Shown here: piece by piece, positions 7,993-16,795 of the stretch
How positions within the stretch are numbered: the stretch's first letter is position 1
Layout: every line of letters begins with the position of its first letter
Assembly (NCBI RefSeq): GCF_039537665.1
Contig: NZ_BAABAY010000002.1
Span: 434,001-498,000, forward strand
Direction: 5' to 3'
Source: Gaetbulibacter_A aestuarii
Lineage (GTDB): Bacteria; Bacteroidota; Bacteroidia; Flavobacteriales; Flavobacteriaceae
DNA: 64,000 bases
Notes under the pieces: generated by a model
Database searches by the model: none
What the model saw: the letters and a program-made list of their open reading frames with translations, nothing else
What the model was told of the DNA's origin: nothing
Position numbers and translations under genes: made by a program

Positions 7993-8029
7993 ATTGTTTT
8001 ACAATGTGGGAATCCTTATTTTAGGATTC
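7993..8029 (+). promoter_or_regulatory. Promoter of the DUF2911 gene with palindrome over the -7 box
   Basis: ATTG (7993-7996), a 20-bp spacer and TATTTTAG (8017-8024) form a probable promoter. The -7 box sits in the loop of a perfect inverted repeat, GAATCCT (8010-8016) / AGGATTC (8023-8029). The repeat could be an operator or a transcript-start hairpin. Confidence 0.5.
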
Positions 8030-8055
8030 ACTTAAAACTAACAAAACGACAGACA

Positions 8056-8898
8056 ATGAAAAATCTATTATTATGTGTACTCGTTGTATCAGTATCCTTA
8101 ACGGTCGATGCACAAATTGAAATCCCACAACCTAGTCCAACCACTACAATCAAACAGGAAGTGGGCCTCACAGATGTTACTTTAGAATATTCCAGACCAA
8201 GCATGCGCGGTCGAACTATTTTTGGAGATCTGGTGCCTTACAATGTGTTATGGCGTACCGGTGCAAACAGTAATACTAAAATTACATTCAGCCAGCCGGT
8301 AACCGTAGGAGGCACAGAACTTAAGGCTGGATCTTATGCTATTTACACCAAACCGGGTGAATCTTCATGGGATGTGTACTTTTATACAGATACCAACAAT
8401 TGGGGAACTCCGCAAGAATGGGATGATTCTAAGGTAGCTGCCATGATTAATGTACCTTCCTTGGAAGATGCCATGACCACAGAAACATTTACACTGTCTT
8501 TTGATGATCTATCTAATAATGGTGCAACTTTAGGTATCAAATGGGCCAATACCTATGTTGGCGTTCCATTTGAAGTGCCTACAGATAAAATGGTAACAAG
8601 CGCTATTGATAAGGTTATGAATGGTCCGGGTGCTGGCGATTACTACGCAGCAGCTGTGTATTACTATTCCAGTGATAAAGATATTAATAAGTCTAAAGCA
8701 TGGATGGAGAAAGCCATGAGCATGATGAAACCCCAGTTTTGGCACTACCGTCAAATGAGCTTGATCTATGCTAAAGCCGGTGATAAGAACGCGGCCATTG
8801 ATGCAGCTAAAAAATCTTTAGCCGGTGCCGAAGCAGCCGGAAATGCTGATTATGTAAAAATGAACAAGGATTCCTTAAAGGAATGGGGAGCTATGTAA
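8056..8898 (+). CDS. DUF2911 domain-containing secreted protein
   Basis: 280 residues with a Sec signal peptide ending ...SLTVDAQ. Residues 30-170 carry the DUF2911 pattern: TTTIKQEVGLTDVTLEYSRP, SMRGRTIFGDLVPYNVLWRTG, AGSYAIYTKPG and WDVYFYTD. The C-terminal ~90 residues look like a short TPR-like helical tail (YYSSDKDINKSKAWMEKAMS; AGDKNAAIDAAKKSLAGAE). DUF2911 proteins are common in Bacteroidota envelopes but have no assigned activity. The gene stands alone between its own promoter and a strong terminator. Confidence 0.93.
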   Translation: MKNLLLCVLVVSVSLTVDAQIEIPQPSPTTTIKQEVGLTDVTLEYSRPSMRGRTIFGDLVPYNVLWRTGANSNTKITFSQPVTVGGTELKAGSYAIYTKPGESSWDVYFYTDTNNWGTPQEWDDSKVAAMINVPSLEDAMTTETFTLSFDDLSNNGATLGIKWANTYVGVPFEVPTDKMVTSAIDKVMNGPGAGDYYAAAVYYYSSDKDINKSKAWMEKAMSMMKPQFWHYRQMSLIYAKAGDKNAAIDAAKKSLAGAEAAGNADYVKMNKDSLKEWGAM

Positions 8899-8920
8899 TG
8901 CCGTACTTCTATAAAAATTT

Positions 8921-8947
8921 AAAGCCACCTTTTGCGGTGGCTTTTTT
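8921..8947. terminator. Bidirectional terminator between DUF2911 and XRE genes
   Basis: AAAGCCACC (8921-8929) and GGTGGCTTT (8936-8944) form a 9-bp stem with a 6-nt loop, followed by a T-run. It serves the convergent genes on both sides. Confidence 0.85.
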
Positions 8948-8948
8948 A

Positions 8949-9149
8949 TTAATCATTGTTTTCTAATTCGAAGAGTTTCTCTACCGGCGTTTCAAAAAGT
9001 CTTGAAAGTTTTAAAGCTAAAACAGTTGAAGGTACGTATTTACCTTTTTCCATAGCGTTTATGGTTTGCCTGCTCACTCCGATCTTTTCTGCAACATCGG
9101 CTTGAGTCATATCGTGAATAGCCCGTTGTACTTTTAAATTATTCTTCAT
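8949..9149 (-). CDS. XRE-type helix-turn-helix regulator (66 aa)
   Basis: 66 residues consisting of one Cro/C1-type HTH: LKVQRAIHDMTQADVAEKIG, then VSRQTINAMEKGKYVPSTVL and ALKLSRLFETPVEKLF. This is the compact YozG-like class of regulators in Bacteroidota and Firmicutes, usually paired with a small membrane protein. It overlaps the upstream membrane-protein gene by 11 bp, so the two are co-translated from the promoter at 9633-9664. The target is probably its own operon, but no dyad was recognised there. Confidence 0.92.
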   Translation of the reverse strand: MKNNLKVQRAIHDMTQADVAEKIGVSRQTINAMEKGKYVPSTVLALKLSRLFETPVEKLFELENND

Positions 9150-9606
9150 CGCTATTGGATTTTAATTTTAAAAAATTGAATCTTATAATGAAGAATAGCA
9201 GGGGGGTAAACATATTGAAAACCAAAACCTGGAAGAAACTTAGGCCATAAACGAATACAATACCCAAAAAGAGAACAGCGTAGTTGAACACAATGGCCCA
9301 GATCAGTGACTCTGTTCGAAGTTTAGCAATGTATTCATCTTCGATCCTTTCTTTGGTAAAACCTACGATGAGTCCGCCAATAATGATTAAAATCGAAGTA
9401 AGTTCGTCCATAAAACTATTTTCGATGATATGGAAGTTTCCTTTTTGACCTATGATCGGTTCGTCAAAAATACTGAAAACAGGAACTTTTAATAAATTAC
9501 TTTCAAGATCATTAAAAAGTAAATAAACGCCGCCAATGAGACCAATTATCAAGAGAACCCAGCCCAGGGTTTTCCATTTGTGCGGTAATAAATAAGATGT
9601 TGTCAT
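9139..9606 (-). CDS. Small four-helix membrane protein paired with XRE regulator
   Basis: 155 residues from ATG at 9606 (MTTSYLLPHKWKTLGW); the longer in-frame start would lie upstream of the canonical promoter and is rejected. Four hydrophobic segments are visible: TLGWVLLIIGLIGGVYLLF, ELTSILIIIGGLIVGF, SLIWAIVFNYAVLFLGIVF and a final one containing VLVFNMFTPLLFFIIRF. No catalytic motif is seen. Pairing with a 66-residue XRE protein suggests a small regulated membrane module resembling DUF2178-type pairs; function unknown. Confidence 0.8.
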   Translation of the reverse strand: MTTSYLLPHKWKTLGWVLLIIGLIGGVYLLFNDLESNLLKVPVFSIFDEPIIGQKGNFHIIENSFMDELTSILIIIGGLIVGFTKERIEDEYIAKLRTESLIWAIVFNYAVLFLGIVFVYGLSFFQVLVFNMFTPLLFFIIRFNFLKLKSNSDEE

Positions 9607-9632
9607 AACTGTTTGTTTTAAAATTGATATTA

Positions 9633-9664
9633 CAAAAGTAAAACAAACTTTACATAAAGACAAA
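9633..9664 (-). promoter_or_regulatory. Canonical promoter of the membrane protein/XRE operon
   Basis: On the minus strand, TTTG (9664-9661), a 20-bp spacer and TACTTTTG (9640-9633) match the Bacteroidota -33/-7 consensus exactly. The ATG at 9606 lies 26 bp downstream. Confidence 0.75.
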
Positions 9665-9697
9665 ATTATTTAACATAAAGTTAATAAAACCAGACTT

Positions 9698-10684
9698 TTA
9701 ATACTCCAATTGAATGAGATTACGAACCTGGTCCAGTAAACTGATCAGGTTTCTGCTGAATTCGAAAGTCATAAGATCACTTTCAGTTTTACCCTTTCTC
9801 AATAAGGCATTAAAATGATTGATCTCATGAAAATAACCAAAAGTATCTTCTTCAAAAGTTTTAGTTTCTGTCTTCCTATTGTAGGTGATACTAACTGAAC
9901 TTGGCGTATGGAATTGTCGGTTAATTTTAAGCAGGCCATTTTCAAAGGTAAACGTCGCCTCGGTTGGAAGGTCTTCAATCAAACTACTCTCTAAAAAGGC
10001 TTCTGCTCCGGATGCGTATTTAAAGATCATCTTGCAGGAACTATCGGCTCCATTATCAAAAAAAGTAGCTTGAGCATCTATGTGGTTTGGCTTGCCCAAA
10101 GTAGATAATGCAGCGAAAATAGGGTAGATGCCAATATCTAATAAACTACCGCCGCCCAGATTTTTTCTAAACAAACGGGAGGCATCGTCAAATGCTCTGA
10201 AAAAACCAAAATTAGCTTCTAGTTTTAATAATTTACCGTAACGAGGATTTTGGATCTCTTTTAATGCGAATTGATAATGAGGTAAAAAATAGGTCCATAA
10301 AGCTTCCATAAGCAGCACATTTTTATTTTGAGCTGTTGTGATCATGGTTTCAACCTCTTCGGCATTCATGGCAAACGGTTTTTCGCATAAAACGGCTTTT
10401 CCATGATTCAAACACAAAAGTGTGTTTTCCTGATGTAAAGCATGTGGGGTAGCAATGTAAACAGCGTCAACATCCGGGTCTTTTACTAAAGCTTCATAGC
10501 TGTCGTAAGCTTTCTTTGCTTTATAGGTTTCAGCGAATTCGTCCGCTTTACTTTGTGTTCTGGATGCTACAGCACATAATTCGGTATCGTTAACATATAA
10601 CAGATCATTGGCAAATTTTGTAGCAATATGTCCTAAACCCATAATGCCCCATTGGATCGGTTTAGTTTGTTCTGAGTTGTTCAT
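9698..10684 (-). CDS. Gfo/Idh/MocA family oxidoreductase
   Basis: 328 residues from ATG at 10684. The Rossmann nucleotide-binding domain reads IQWGIMGLGHIATKFANDL, followed by VASRTQSKADEFAETYKAK, DAVYIATPHALHQENTLLCL and the catalytic-loop signature GKAVLCEKPFAMNAEE (Glu-Lys-Pro). The C-terminal alpha/beta domain includes GGGSLLDIGIYPIF. Such enzymes oxidise or epimerise sugars and inositols with NAD(P). The gene overlaps the 3' end of the sodium symporter gene by 23 bp and ends the operon that starts with the PIG-L deacetylase, so a carbohydrate-uptake/processing role is plausible; the substrate is unknown. Confidence 0.92.
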   Translation of the reverse strand: MNNSEQTKPIQWGIMGLGHIATKFANDLLYVNDTELCAVASRTQSKADEFAETYKAKKAYDSYEALVKDPDVDAVYIATPHALHQENTLLCLNHGKAVLCEKPFAMNAEEVETMITTAQNKNVLLMEALWTYFLPHYQFALKEIQNPRYGKLLKLEANFGFFRAFDDASRLFRKNLGGGSLLDIGIYPIFAALSTLGKPNHIDAQATFFDNGADSSCKMIFKYASGAEAFLESSLIEDLPTEATFTFENGLLKINRQFHTPSSVSITYNRKTETKTFEEDTFGYFHEINHFNALLRKGKTESDLMTFEFSRNLISLLDQVRNLIQLEY

Positions 10685-12374
10685 TTTTACAAGAGAATTG
10701 TAGTATACATGCAATAGTAATAACAATAGCACAGCCTACAAAATTAAGCCATAAAAATGGCAAATTTATTTTATCGTATAGATCAAGCAAGTAAAGGCCA
10801 ATTACTGCAATTTGAGTGATAATCGCACTGATGAACACGGCACGGCCTTTTACGAATTTAAAAAAGAAAGCCAACAGAAAAATCCCTAAAACATTGCCAT
10901 AAAATATGGAACCAATAATATTTACCAACTGAATTAAATTTTCAGCAAGATTCGCAATTCCTGCTACCAGAATTGCCATTATGCCCCATAAAAAGGTAAA
11001 CCATTTCGAGGCTTTTACCTTCTGTTCTTCGGTGATTTCAGCTTTATTTCTAATATAAAGATCGATGGTTGTGGTAGAGCCTAAAGCGTTCAGTTCACTG
11101 GCGGTACTCGACATAGCTGCACTTAAAATTACCGCCAATAACAGGCCGATCAATCCTCGAGGAAGATTGTTCAAAATAAAATGAATAAACACATAGTCTT
11201 TATCGTTACTTTCTACTTTTAGATCCTTTTCTTCGGCAGCTCTATCAATGAGTTTCCGTGCATCTTCACGAATTTCTCTATTCACGTTTTCAGCGATTCT
11301 AAGATACTGCGCTGATTTGGCACTTTCTGATGTCGCAAAATTTTTGATCAACGTTTGTTTATCGTGAAATACCTTATCTTGTTCCTTCTGAAGTGCTTCA
11401 TATTCTTTGGCATGCGATGAATTCATAACCATTTCAGTCGCTGTAGGATTAAAGTTCAAAGGTGATTCATTGAACTGATAAAACACGAATACCATAACAC
11501 CCAATAGTAGAATAAAAAACTGCATAGGGACTTTTAACAGGCCATTGAACAGAAGGCCAATCTGCATTTCCTTTACCGATTTTCCTGAAAGATAGCGTTG
11601 TACCTGACTTTGATCAGTACCGAAATAAGAAAGCATTAAAAAAGTTCCTCCAATAATGCCGCTCCAAAAGGTATAGCGATTATCAAGGTTAAATGAAAAA
11701 TCCAGAATATTCATTTTATCACTGGCACCGGCAATATCAAGTGCTTTGGTAAAAGTGATGTCCTGAGGTAAACCCTGAACAATAAGAATAAAGGCAATAA
11801 CCATACCTACGAAGATGACACCCATTTGGTGTTTTTGGGTAACACTAACGGCTCGGGTTCCACCGGAAACGGTGTAAATAATAACCAAAACACCTATGAT
11901 AATGTTTAATGTGAGCAAATTCCATCCCAACACTACGGATAAAATAATAGCTGGGGCATAAATTGTTATTCCTGCGGATAAACCGCGTTGAATTAAAAAT
12001 AAGAGCGCTGTTAAGGTTCTTGTTTTTAGATCGAACCGATTTTCCAGGAATTCATAGGCCGTATAAACTTTTAATCGCGTGTATAATGGAATGAAAACAA
12101 TGCAAATAATGATCATGGCAATGGGAAGACCAAAATAAAATTGGACAAAGCCCATACCATCATGAAAGGCCTGGCCCGGTGTAGATAAGAAGGTAATGGC
12201 GCTGGCCTGTGTAGCCATAACAGATAAGCCAATGGTCCACCATTTTGAGGTGTTACCTCCTTTTAAATAATCCTGAACATTTTTGCTACCCCTTGTTTGA
12301 TACGTACCATAGGCTACGATAGCGATTAATGTAATGCTGAGAATGGTCCAATCTATCCAACTAAGTGCCCCCAT
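10662..12374 (-). CDS. Sodium:solute symporter (SSS family)
   Basis: 570 residues with about 13-14 hydrophobic segments. SSS-family motifs are visible: WWTIGLSVMATQASAITFLS near residue 45, GMGFVQFYFGLP, VYTAYEFLENRFD, IYTVSGGTRAVSVTQ, FLMLSYFGTDQSQVQRYLSG and SAAMSSTASELNALGSTTTID. A hydrophilic insertion (about residues 315-395, rich in Lys/Glu with EYEALQKEQDKVFHDKQTL) separates two late helices, as in several Bacteroidota members. It probably imports a sugar or organic solute with Na+. It starts one base after a 36-residue membrane peptide gene and overlaps the oxidoreductase gene. Confidence 0.92.
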   Translation of the reverse strand: MGALSWIDWTILSITLIAIVAYGTYQTRGSKNVQDYLKGGNTSKWWTIGLSVMATQASAITFLSTPGQAFHDGMGFVQFYFGLPIAMIIICIVFIPLYTRLKVYTAYEFLENRFDLKTRTLTALLFLIQRGLSAGITIYAPAIILSVVLGWNLLTLNIIIGVLVIIYTVSGGTRAVSVTQKHQMGVIFVGMVIAFILIVQGLPQDITFTKALDIAGASDKMNILDFSFNLDNRYTFWSGIIGGTFLMLSYFGTDQSQVQRYLSGKSVKEMQIGLLFNGLLKVPMQFFILLLGVMVFVFYQFNESPLNFNPTATEMVMNSSHAKEYEALQKEQDKVFHDKQTLIKNFATSESAKSAQYLRIAENVNREIREDARKLIDRAAEEKDLKVESNDKDYVFIHFILNNLPRGLIGLLLAVILSAAMSSTASELNALGSTTTIDLYIRNKAEITEEQKVKASKWFTFLWGIMAILVAGIANLAENLIQLVNIIGSIFYGNVLGIFLLAFFFKFVKGRAVFISAIITQIAVIGLYLLDLYDKINLPFLWLNFVGCAIVITIACILQFSCKNEQLRTN

Positions 12375-12375
12375 T

Positions 12376-12486
12376 TTAATATAATTGCATTAAAATGTAA
12401 AACAGAATGATGTACACAGCATTGGCCACCAAAACAATGGTGTATAATTTTTGCCAGGGCTGCCTATGGTTTTCCTTCTCAGACAT
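12376..12486 (-). CDS. 36-residue single-pass membrane peptide
   Basis: An ATG at 12486 opens a 36-codon ORF, MSEKENHRQPWQKLYTIVLV followed by ANAVYIILFYILMQLY, with a charged N-terminus and one clear transmembrane helix. It sits 6 bp after the PIG-L stop and one base before the symporter start, so it fills the gap exactly as a coupled operon gene should. It may be a small accessory subunit of the adjacent symporter, by analogy with DUF4212 at 58506. That analogy is inference; no family is recognised. Confidence 0.7.
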   Translation of the reverse strand: MSEKENHRQPWQKLYTIVLVANAVYIILFYILMQLY

Positions 12487-12492
12487 TATTCG

Positions 12493-15018
12493 TTATTGCT
12501 TCAATTTATCTTCTTTCCTCAGATCTTCTTTGCCTAAAGATAGCATATTCGCAAATAATCGATAGGCACCTGAAACGCCGGCGGGAAATTCTCTAAAAAA
12601 ACTCAAACCGGTATAAACAAAATGACCTTTTCCATATTTGGCTACCAATAAGCTTCCGTTTTTTGGCGTTTCACCCTTATCGTGCATGGAAAGTATCGGG
12701 GTGAATTTATTACTCCAGGAATCCGGAAAATACAGCCCACGTTCCTGTGTCCACCCTTCAAAATCGGATTCGGAAATTTTGTTTGGATAATTTAATACGG
12801 GATTTTTTGGGTCGAGAAACGTTATTTTCGCATTTTCATCGGTAACCCGATCGCGTGATAAATTTATCTCGTAGGGCGCCAGTTGATCTACTTTAAGGCG
12901 ATAACTATTGTTGTACTGAACCACCATGTTACCACCATTTTTAACAAAATCAAAGAGCTGTTGTTGTTTGTATTTTAAAGCATCTACCACATTGTAAGCA
13001 CGAATCCCAACAACAACGGCATCAAATAAACTCAATGTTTCAGGATTGATCTCTTCGGGTTTTAGAATGCGTACATTGTACCCAATTTGTTGCAGACTTT
13101 CGGGTACCACATCGCCGGCACCTTGAATGTATGCTATTTTTTCACCACGTTTTTTGATGTTCAAACGAACCACTTTGCTTTCACTTGGTAATAAAACTGT
13201 TTGAAAGGGGATGTGTTCGTAATTAATTTCAACTAACTCTCGGGTATACGTTTTGTTACCTACATGAACCAGGGGAGCAATAGTGCCTTCATCTTCGGAG
13301 TCCGGGGGGATAACAGAAAAAACCAGCGTTTGTTCTTCTCCTTTGTTCTTGATGTTAAACTTTTGCTGTTCCGGAATGACAGTCCACCCTTGAGGATGTC
13401 TTAGCTCCAAAGTGCCTTCTAAATTATCGCGTCCTGATCTTACGATTACCGATACTTCCTGAGCCTTATTGGTATCGAAAATAATCACTTTTTCAGGGAG
13501 TTTTGCAGCGGCTTCAGGGATAATTTCAAACGGACGATACAATTCCCCTTTATCAGGTTTGGCAAAGCGGTAAACGACATCTTTGGTGATGGTTAAGGGA
13601 ACATTATCGATGATCAAATTAAAATCCACCTGATAGGCTCTAGGCGTTTCCGGTAAACCGATCAAACTTTTATCATCTACCTTGTACATACCCAAGGTTC
13701 CTTTTTCATTTAACCAATAAGGACTCGTTGGTTTTTGGTTTGGATCTACTTGTAAGGTGGCATCAAAACTATAATCTACGTTGTTAGCCAGTTGTTGATT
13801 TTTTAAATTCGGTTCTGAATTGTTAAAATTATAACTCTGTAAAGTGACATTCTGAGCACTTCGATTTAAAACTTCAATGGAAACCGGTACAGCTTCTCCC
13901 GGAGTGGCCCAATTTGTTGCTGCGGAAGCTTCTAAATACAGTCCGGCACACATGGTAATGATGTTTTTGATCTCCTTGGTTTTTAAATTACGCCAGTGGT
14001 CGTCATCGATCTGTTGAATCAGTTTATAAGCATTTAAAAGCTGCGGAATATGGACTGAAGGATTATTGAAGTTGAAATGAGTTTCTACCTGCTTTAGAAT
14101 GGTACCAATAGCTTCGCCATTCTTAACGCGTGTCCATGTGGTGTTGATTCCGGCAAAAACATCATTTTTATTTTGAAGCGGAACGCCCTTCAAAAACTCA
14201 ATATATTCCTCCTGAGAACCACGTTGTGACAAACGTCCAAAACCCTGACATAAATGCTGACTGCTCGCCAGCGATGCAATTTCGTTATTCGACATGCCTT
14301 TAGTTGGGTAATAAACACCAATATCCAAACTGAGCATATTACTTTTGTCTGCTTTATCAAAGTTTTCGCGACTGCCATACATCCACCATCCGGTATTAAA
14401 AAATATTCGTTTGGGTTGCCATAAAGTGGTCCGATCCAATTGATCCGGATAAGCTGATTTATCATTGGCCAGATCAAAGGCTTCGACGCTTAACATCGCT
14501 GAGCTTGTATGATGCCCGTGTGTTGTTCCGGGCGTTCTGTGATCAAATCGGTTAATGATCACATCCGGTTTAAATTTTCTAATAGCTAAAACCACATCAC
14601 TCAAAACTTCATCTTTATCCCAGATCTGTAGCGTTTCTTCCGGATTCTTGGAATAGCCAAAATCATTGGCTCTGGTGAACATTTGTTCGCCTCCATCAAT
14701 ACGTCGTGCAGCTAATAATTCTTCGGTTCGAATAACACCTAAAAGCTCACGGATTTCCGGACCAATAAGGTTTTGTCCGCCATCCCCACGAGTCAACGCT
14801 AAATAACCGGTGCGTGCTTTTTCATAATTCGACATATAAGATATAAGTCGGGTATTTTCATCATCAGGATGGGCAGCAACATAAAGAACGGTGCCTAAGA
14901 AGTTTAATTTTTGAATGGCTTCATAAATGTCATTTGAAGCAGGTGCTTTTGGTTTTTGTGCGTAAGAAAATGAAAATGAGAATAACAGGGAAAAGAAACC
15001 GAGGATGATTTTTTTCAT
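12493..15018 (-). CDS. Secreted PIG-L family deacetylase with C-terminal GATase-like domain
   Basis: 841 residues with a signal peptide ending SFSYAQ. The LmbE/PIG-L zinc domain is near the N-terminus: AHPDDE at 49-54 (His50, Asp53) and TPGTTHGHHTSS around 162-173 supply the metal ligands. An Ig-like/beta middle region follows (about 370-610), and residues ~630-830 resemble a ThuA/GATase-like flavodoxin fold (FDAVVVGIRAYNVVDALK, GGNMVVQYNNS, KYGKGHFVYTGLSFFREF). Such proteins deacetylate N-acetyl sugars. It heads an operon with the small membrane peptide, symporter and oxidoreductase, suggesting export/uptake of an amino-sugar-like compound; that role is inference. Confidence 0.9.
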   Translation of the reverse strand: MKKIILGFFSLLFSFSFSYAQKPKAPASNDIYEAIQKLNFLGTVLYVAAHPDDENTRLISYMSNYEKARTGYLALTRGDGGQNLIGPEIRELLGVIRTEELLAARRIDGGEQMFTRANDFGYSKNPEETLQIWDKDEVLSDVVLAIRKFKPDVIINRFDHRTPGTTHGHHTSSAMLSVEAFDLANDKSAYPDQLDRTTLWQPKRIFFNTGWWMYGSRENFDKADKSNMLSLDIGVYYPTKGMSNNEIASLASSQHLCQGFGRLSQRGSQEEYIEFLKGVPLQNKNDVFAGINTTWTRVKNGEAIGTILKQVETHFNFNNPSVHIPQLLNAYKLIQQIDDDHWRNLKTKEIKNIITMCAGLYLEASAATNWATPGEAVPVSIEVLNRSAQNVTLQSYNFNNSEPNLKNQQLANNVDYSFDATLQVDPNQKPTSPYWLNEKGTLGMYKVDDKSLIGLPETPRAYQVDFNLIIDNVPLTITKDVVYRFAKPDKGELYRPFEIIPEAAAKLPEKVIIFDTNKAQEVSVIVRSGRDNLEGTLELRHPQGWTVIPEQQKFNIKNKGEEQTLVFSVIPPDSEDEGTIAPLVHVGNKTYTRELVEINYEHIPFQTVLLPSESKVVRLNIKKRGEKIAYIQGAGDVVPESLQQIGYNVRILKPEEINPETLSLFDAVVVGIRAYNVVDALKYKQQQLFDFVKNGGNMVVQYNNSYRLKVDQLAPYEINLSRDRVTDENAKITFLDPKNPVLNYPNKISESDFEGWTQERGLYFPDSWSNKFTPILSMHDKGETPKNGSLLVAKYGKGHFVYTGLSFFREFPAGVSGAYRLFANMLSLGKEDLRKEDKLKQ

Positions 15019-15040
15019 AGTAATGGTGTTAGCTTTTCAC

Positions 15041-15048
15041 CAAATATA
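15041..15048 (-). promoter_or_regulatory. -7 element upstream of the PIG-L operon
   Basis: The minus strand reads TATATTTG, an exact TAnnTTTG, 22 bp before the start codon. No TTTG sits at the usual -33 distance; the upstream sequence is the terminator hairpin of the preceding gene. Confidence 0.5.
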
Positions 15049-15076
15049 AAAAAGAAACCAGCAAAAGCACTGGTTT
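15047..15076 (-). terminator. Terminator of the 149-aa secreted protein gene
   Basis: On the minus strand AAACCAG (15076-15070) and CTGGTTT (15061-15055) form a 7-bp stem around an 8-nt loop, followed by CTTTTTTA. It lies 40 bp after the stop at 15116. Confidence 0.7.
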
Positions 15077-15115
15077 TAATCTTTCTTTAACGGTTTCTAA
15101 AGGTTCGTTTTTTCA

Positions 15116-15565
15116 TTAATTTGAAGTCTTCGGAGCTACTGAAGGCATTGCTTTTCCTTTGTCTTCAAAAAACAAGCGTTGCAAAGAATCAACTTGTTTC
15201 ATAATGTTTTTAATCTCGCCTTGTTGCTGTCCAAAACTTTGTGAGAATAATTCCTCCATGTTATACCTACCACTTATAGAATCCTTTTTAAAGAAATCGT
15301 CAAAAAAGTTATCGGGCATAACGTGGTTATTTTTGAAATAACGTTCAAAAACAGTTTTCAAACTATCATTCATTTTATCGGAACTGGAATAACTGTAACT
15401 ATAGATCGAATCATACCTCGTGAGATTCCCATTTTCATCATATTCTTTATTCACCTGAATATTCTCTTTCGGCATAACGGAATCAGTTTGTTTCATTTGT
15501 TTTTCCTGGGCGTGGCCTAACAGAAAAGATAGTATTGAAACGTGAATTAAAACGATTTTTTTCAT
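15116..15565 (-). CDS. Secreted protein of unknown function (149 aa)
   Basis: 149 residues with a signal peptide, MKKIVLIHVSILSFLLGHAQ. The mature part is polar and mostly helical, with a Tyr/Ser-rich patch (YDSIYSYSYSSSDKMND) and a C-terminal amphipathic segment (GEIKNIMKQVDSLQRLFFED) that may form a short coiled coil. I recognise no family. It is transcribed alone, with its own terminator at 15047-15076. Confidence 0.75.
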   Translation of the reverse strand: MKKIVLIHVSILSFLLGHAQEKQMKQTDSVMPKENIQVNKEYDENGNLTRYDSIYSYSYSSSDKMNDSLKTVFERYFKNNHVMPDNFFDDFFKKDSISGRYNMEELFSQSFGQQQGEIKNIMKQVDSLQRLFFEDKGKAMPSVAPKTSN

Positions 15566-15692
15566 TTTTAAAAAAGTTTAAATGAGACATGAATTTCCGA
15601 TCAAAAAATTACCAAAAAATAGAATAATCAGTCTATTTTAAATTGCTAAATTTTTATTAAAATTTGAAGGACAGAACTTTAAATTCAGGGCT

Positions 15693-16763
15693 TTACAGCC
15701 ATTTCTTTCGTTTGAAATATAAGATCATTCCAATTAAAATAACAGCCATAATGCCAAGGACGATATAATAGGCGTTGTGATACTTTAACTCAGGCATATA
15801 TTCAAAATTCATCCCATAAACCCCGGCAATAAAGGTAAGCGGAATAAATATGGAAGCCATTATGGTAAGTACCTTCATCACTTCATTCATTTTATTACTT
15901 ATGGACGACATATACATATCCATCAATGAGGAAACCATTTCGCGATACACATCAATGTCTTCACAAACCTGAACAAGGTGATCATAAATATCTCGGTAAA
16001 ATGTGAGTGCATTTTTTCCAATCAGGTTATTTTCGTTTTTTTCTATGCGATTAATAACTTCTCTGGACGGAAACACAATGCGTCGGGCTCTTAAAACTTC
16101 GCGTTTAAGATTGAGGATCGTTTTACTCGCATCGTTAGCAATATTTCCTGCCAAAATATCGCTTTCGAAATCTTCAATGGTATCTCCCAACACGTCAACT
16201 AAATTCACATAGTGATCGACAATGGTATCCATAAGAATGTAGAGCAAATAGTCGGCTCCCATATCTCGAACACGTCCTTTTGAGGTACGAATACGGTCTT
16301 TTACCATATCGAAAATATCCAGATCAGATTCGTGGAAGGACAATAAGTAATTATCGCCAAGAACGAAATTTATTTGTTCTGATACAACGGCATCGTTATT
16401 GCTCGTGTCGATGTAGAGCATTTTAAGAACCACATAAAGGTAATTCTCGTACTCATCAATTTTAGGACGTTGTGAAATGTTTACAATATCTTCCAGAACC
16501 AAAGGGTGAATGTCATAATGATTCCCTAATTTCTCAATGGCATCAACATGGTTCAACCCATTTACATTGATCCAGGTTATGGCATCGGTAGATTTGAATT
16601 TGAAGGTGTCTTCAATATTCGATAAATTTTCCTCAATGTAATTGTCGGCTTTATAATCAAAAACTTCGATGAATAACTGCTGACTTTCTTTCTGTCCTGT
16701 GTAAACAATGGAACCGGGAATTAGCCCCGTTTTATTCTTTCGTTTATGTTTTTTTTTGCCCAT
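15693..16763 (-). CDS. corA: CorA-type magnesium/cobalt transporter
   Basis: 356 residues. The long cytoplasmic funnel domain includes AITWINVNGLNHVDAIEKLG, HPLVLEDIVNISQRPKIDEY and LLSFHESDLDIFDM. Two C-terminal transmembrane helices flank the pore motif YGMN (Gly317-Met318-Asn319), then FEYMPEL, and the protein ends in a basic tail (FKRKKWL) as in classical CorA. It is a homopentameric Mg2+/Co2+ channel of the inner membrane. It lies 32 bp downstream of the MscS-like gene in the same direction; both are ion-conducting membrane proteins. Confidence 0.95.
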   Translation of the reverse strand: MGKKKHKRKNKTGLIPGSIVYTGQKESQQLFIEVFDYKADNYIEENLSNIEDTFKFKSTDAITWINVNGLNHVDAIEKLGNHYDIHPLVLEDIVNISQRPKIDEYENYLYVVLKMLYIDTSNNDAVVSEQINFVLGDNYLLSFHESDLDIFDMVKDRIRTSKGRVRDMGADYLLYILMDTIVDHYVNLVDVLGDTIEDFESDILAGNIANDASKTILNLKREVLRARRIVFPSREVINRIEKNENNLIGKNALTFYRDIYDHLVQVCEDIDVYREMVSSLMDMYMSSISNKMNEVMKVLTIMASIFIPLTFIAGVYGMNFEYMPELKYHNAYYIVLGIMAVILIGMILYFKRKKWL

Positions 16764-16795
16764 AGTATCCTTTGTGCTTTAAAGATACTTAATTT

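Noticed and set aside
9139..9663. Longer start of the membrane protein paired with XRE
   Set aside because: The extra N-terminus would be encoded by the canonical promoter itself.
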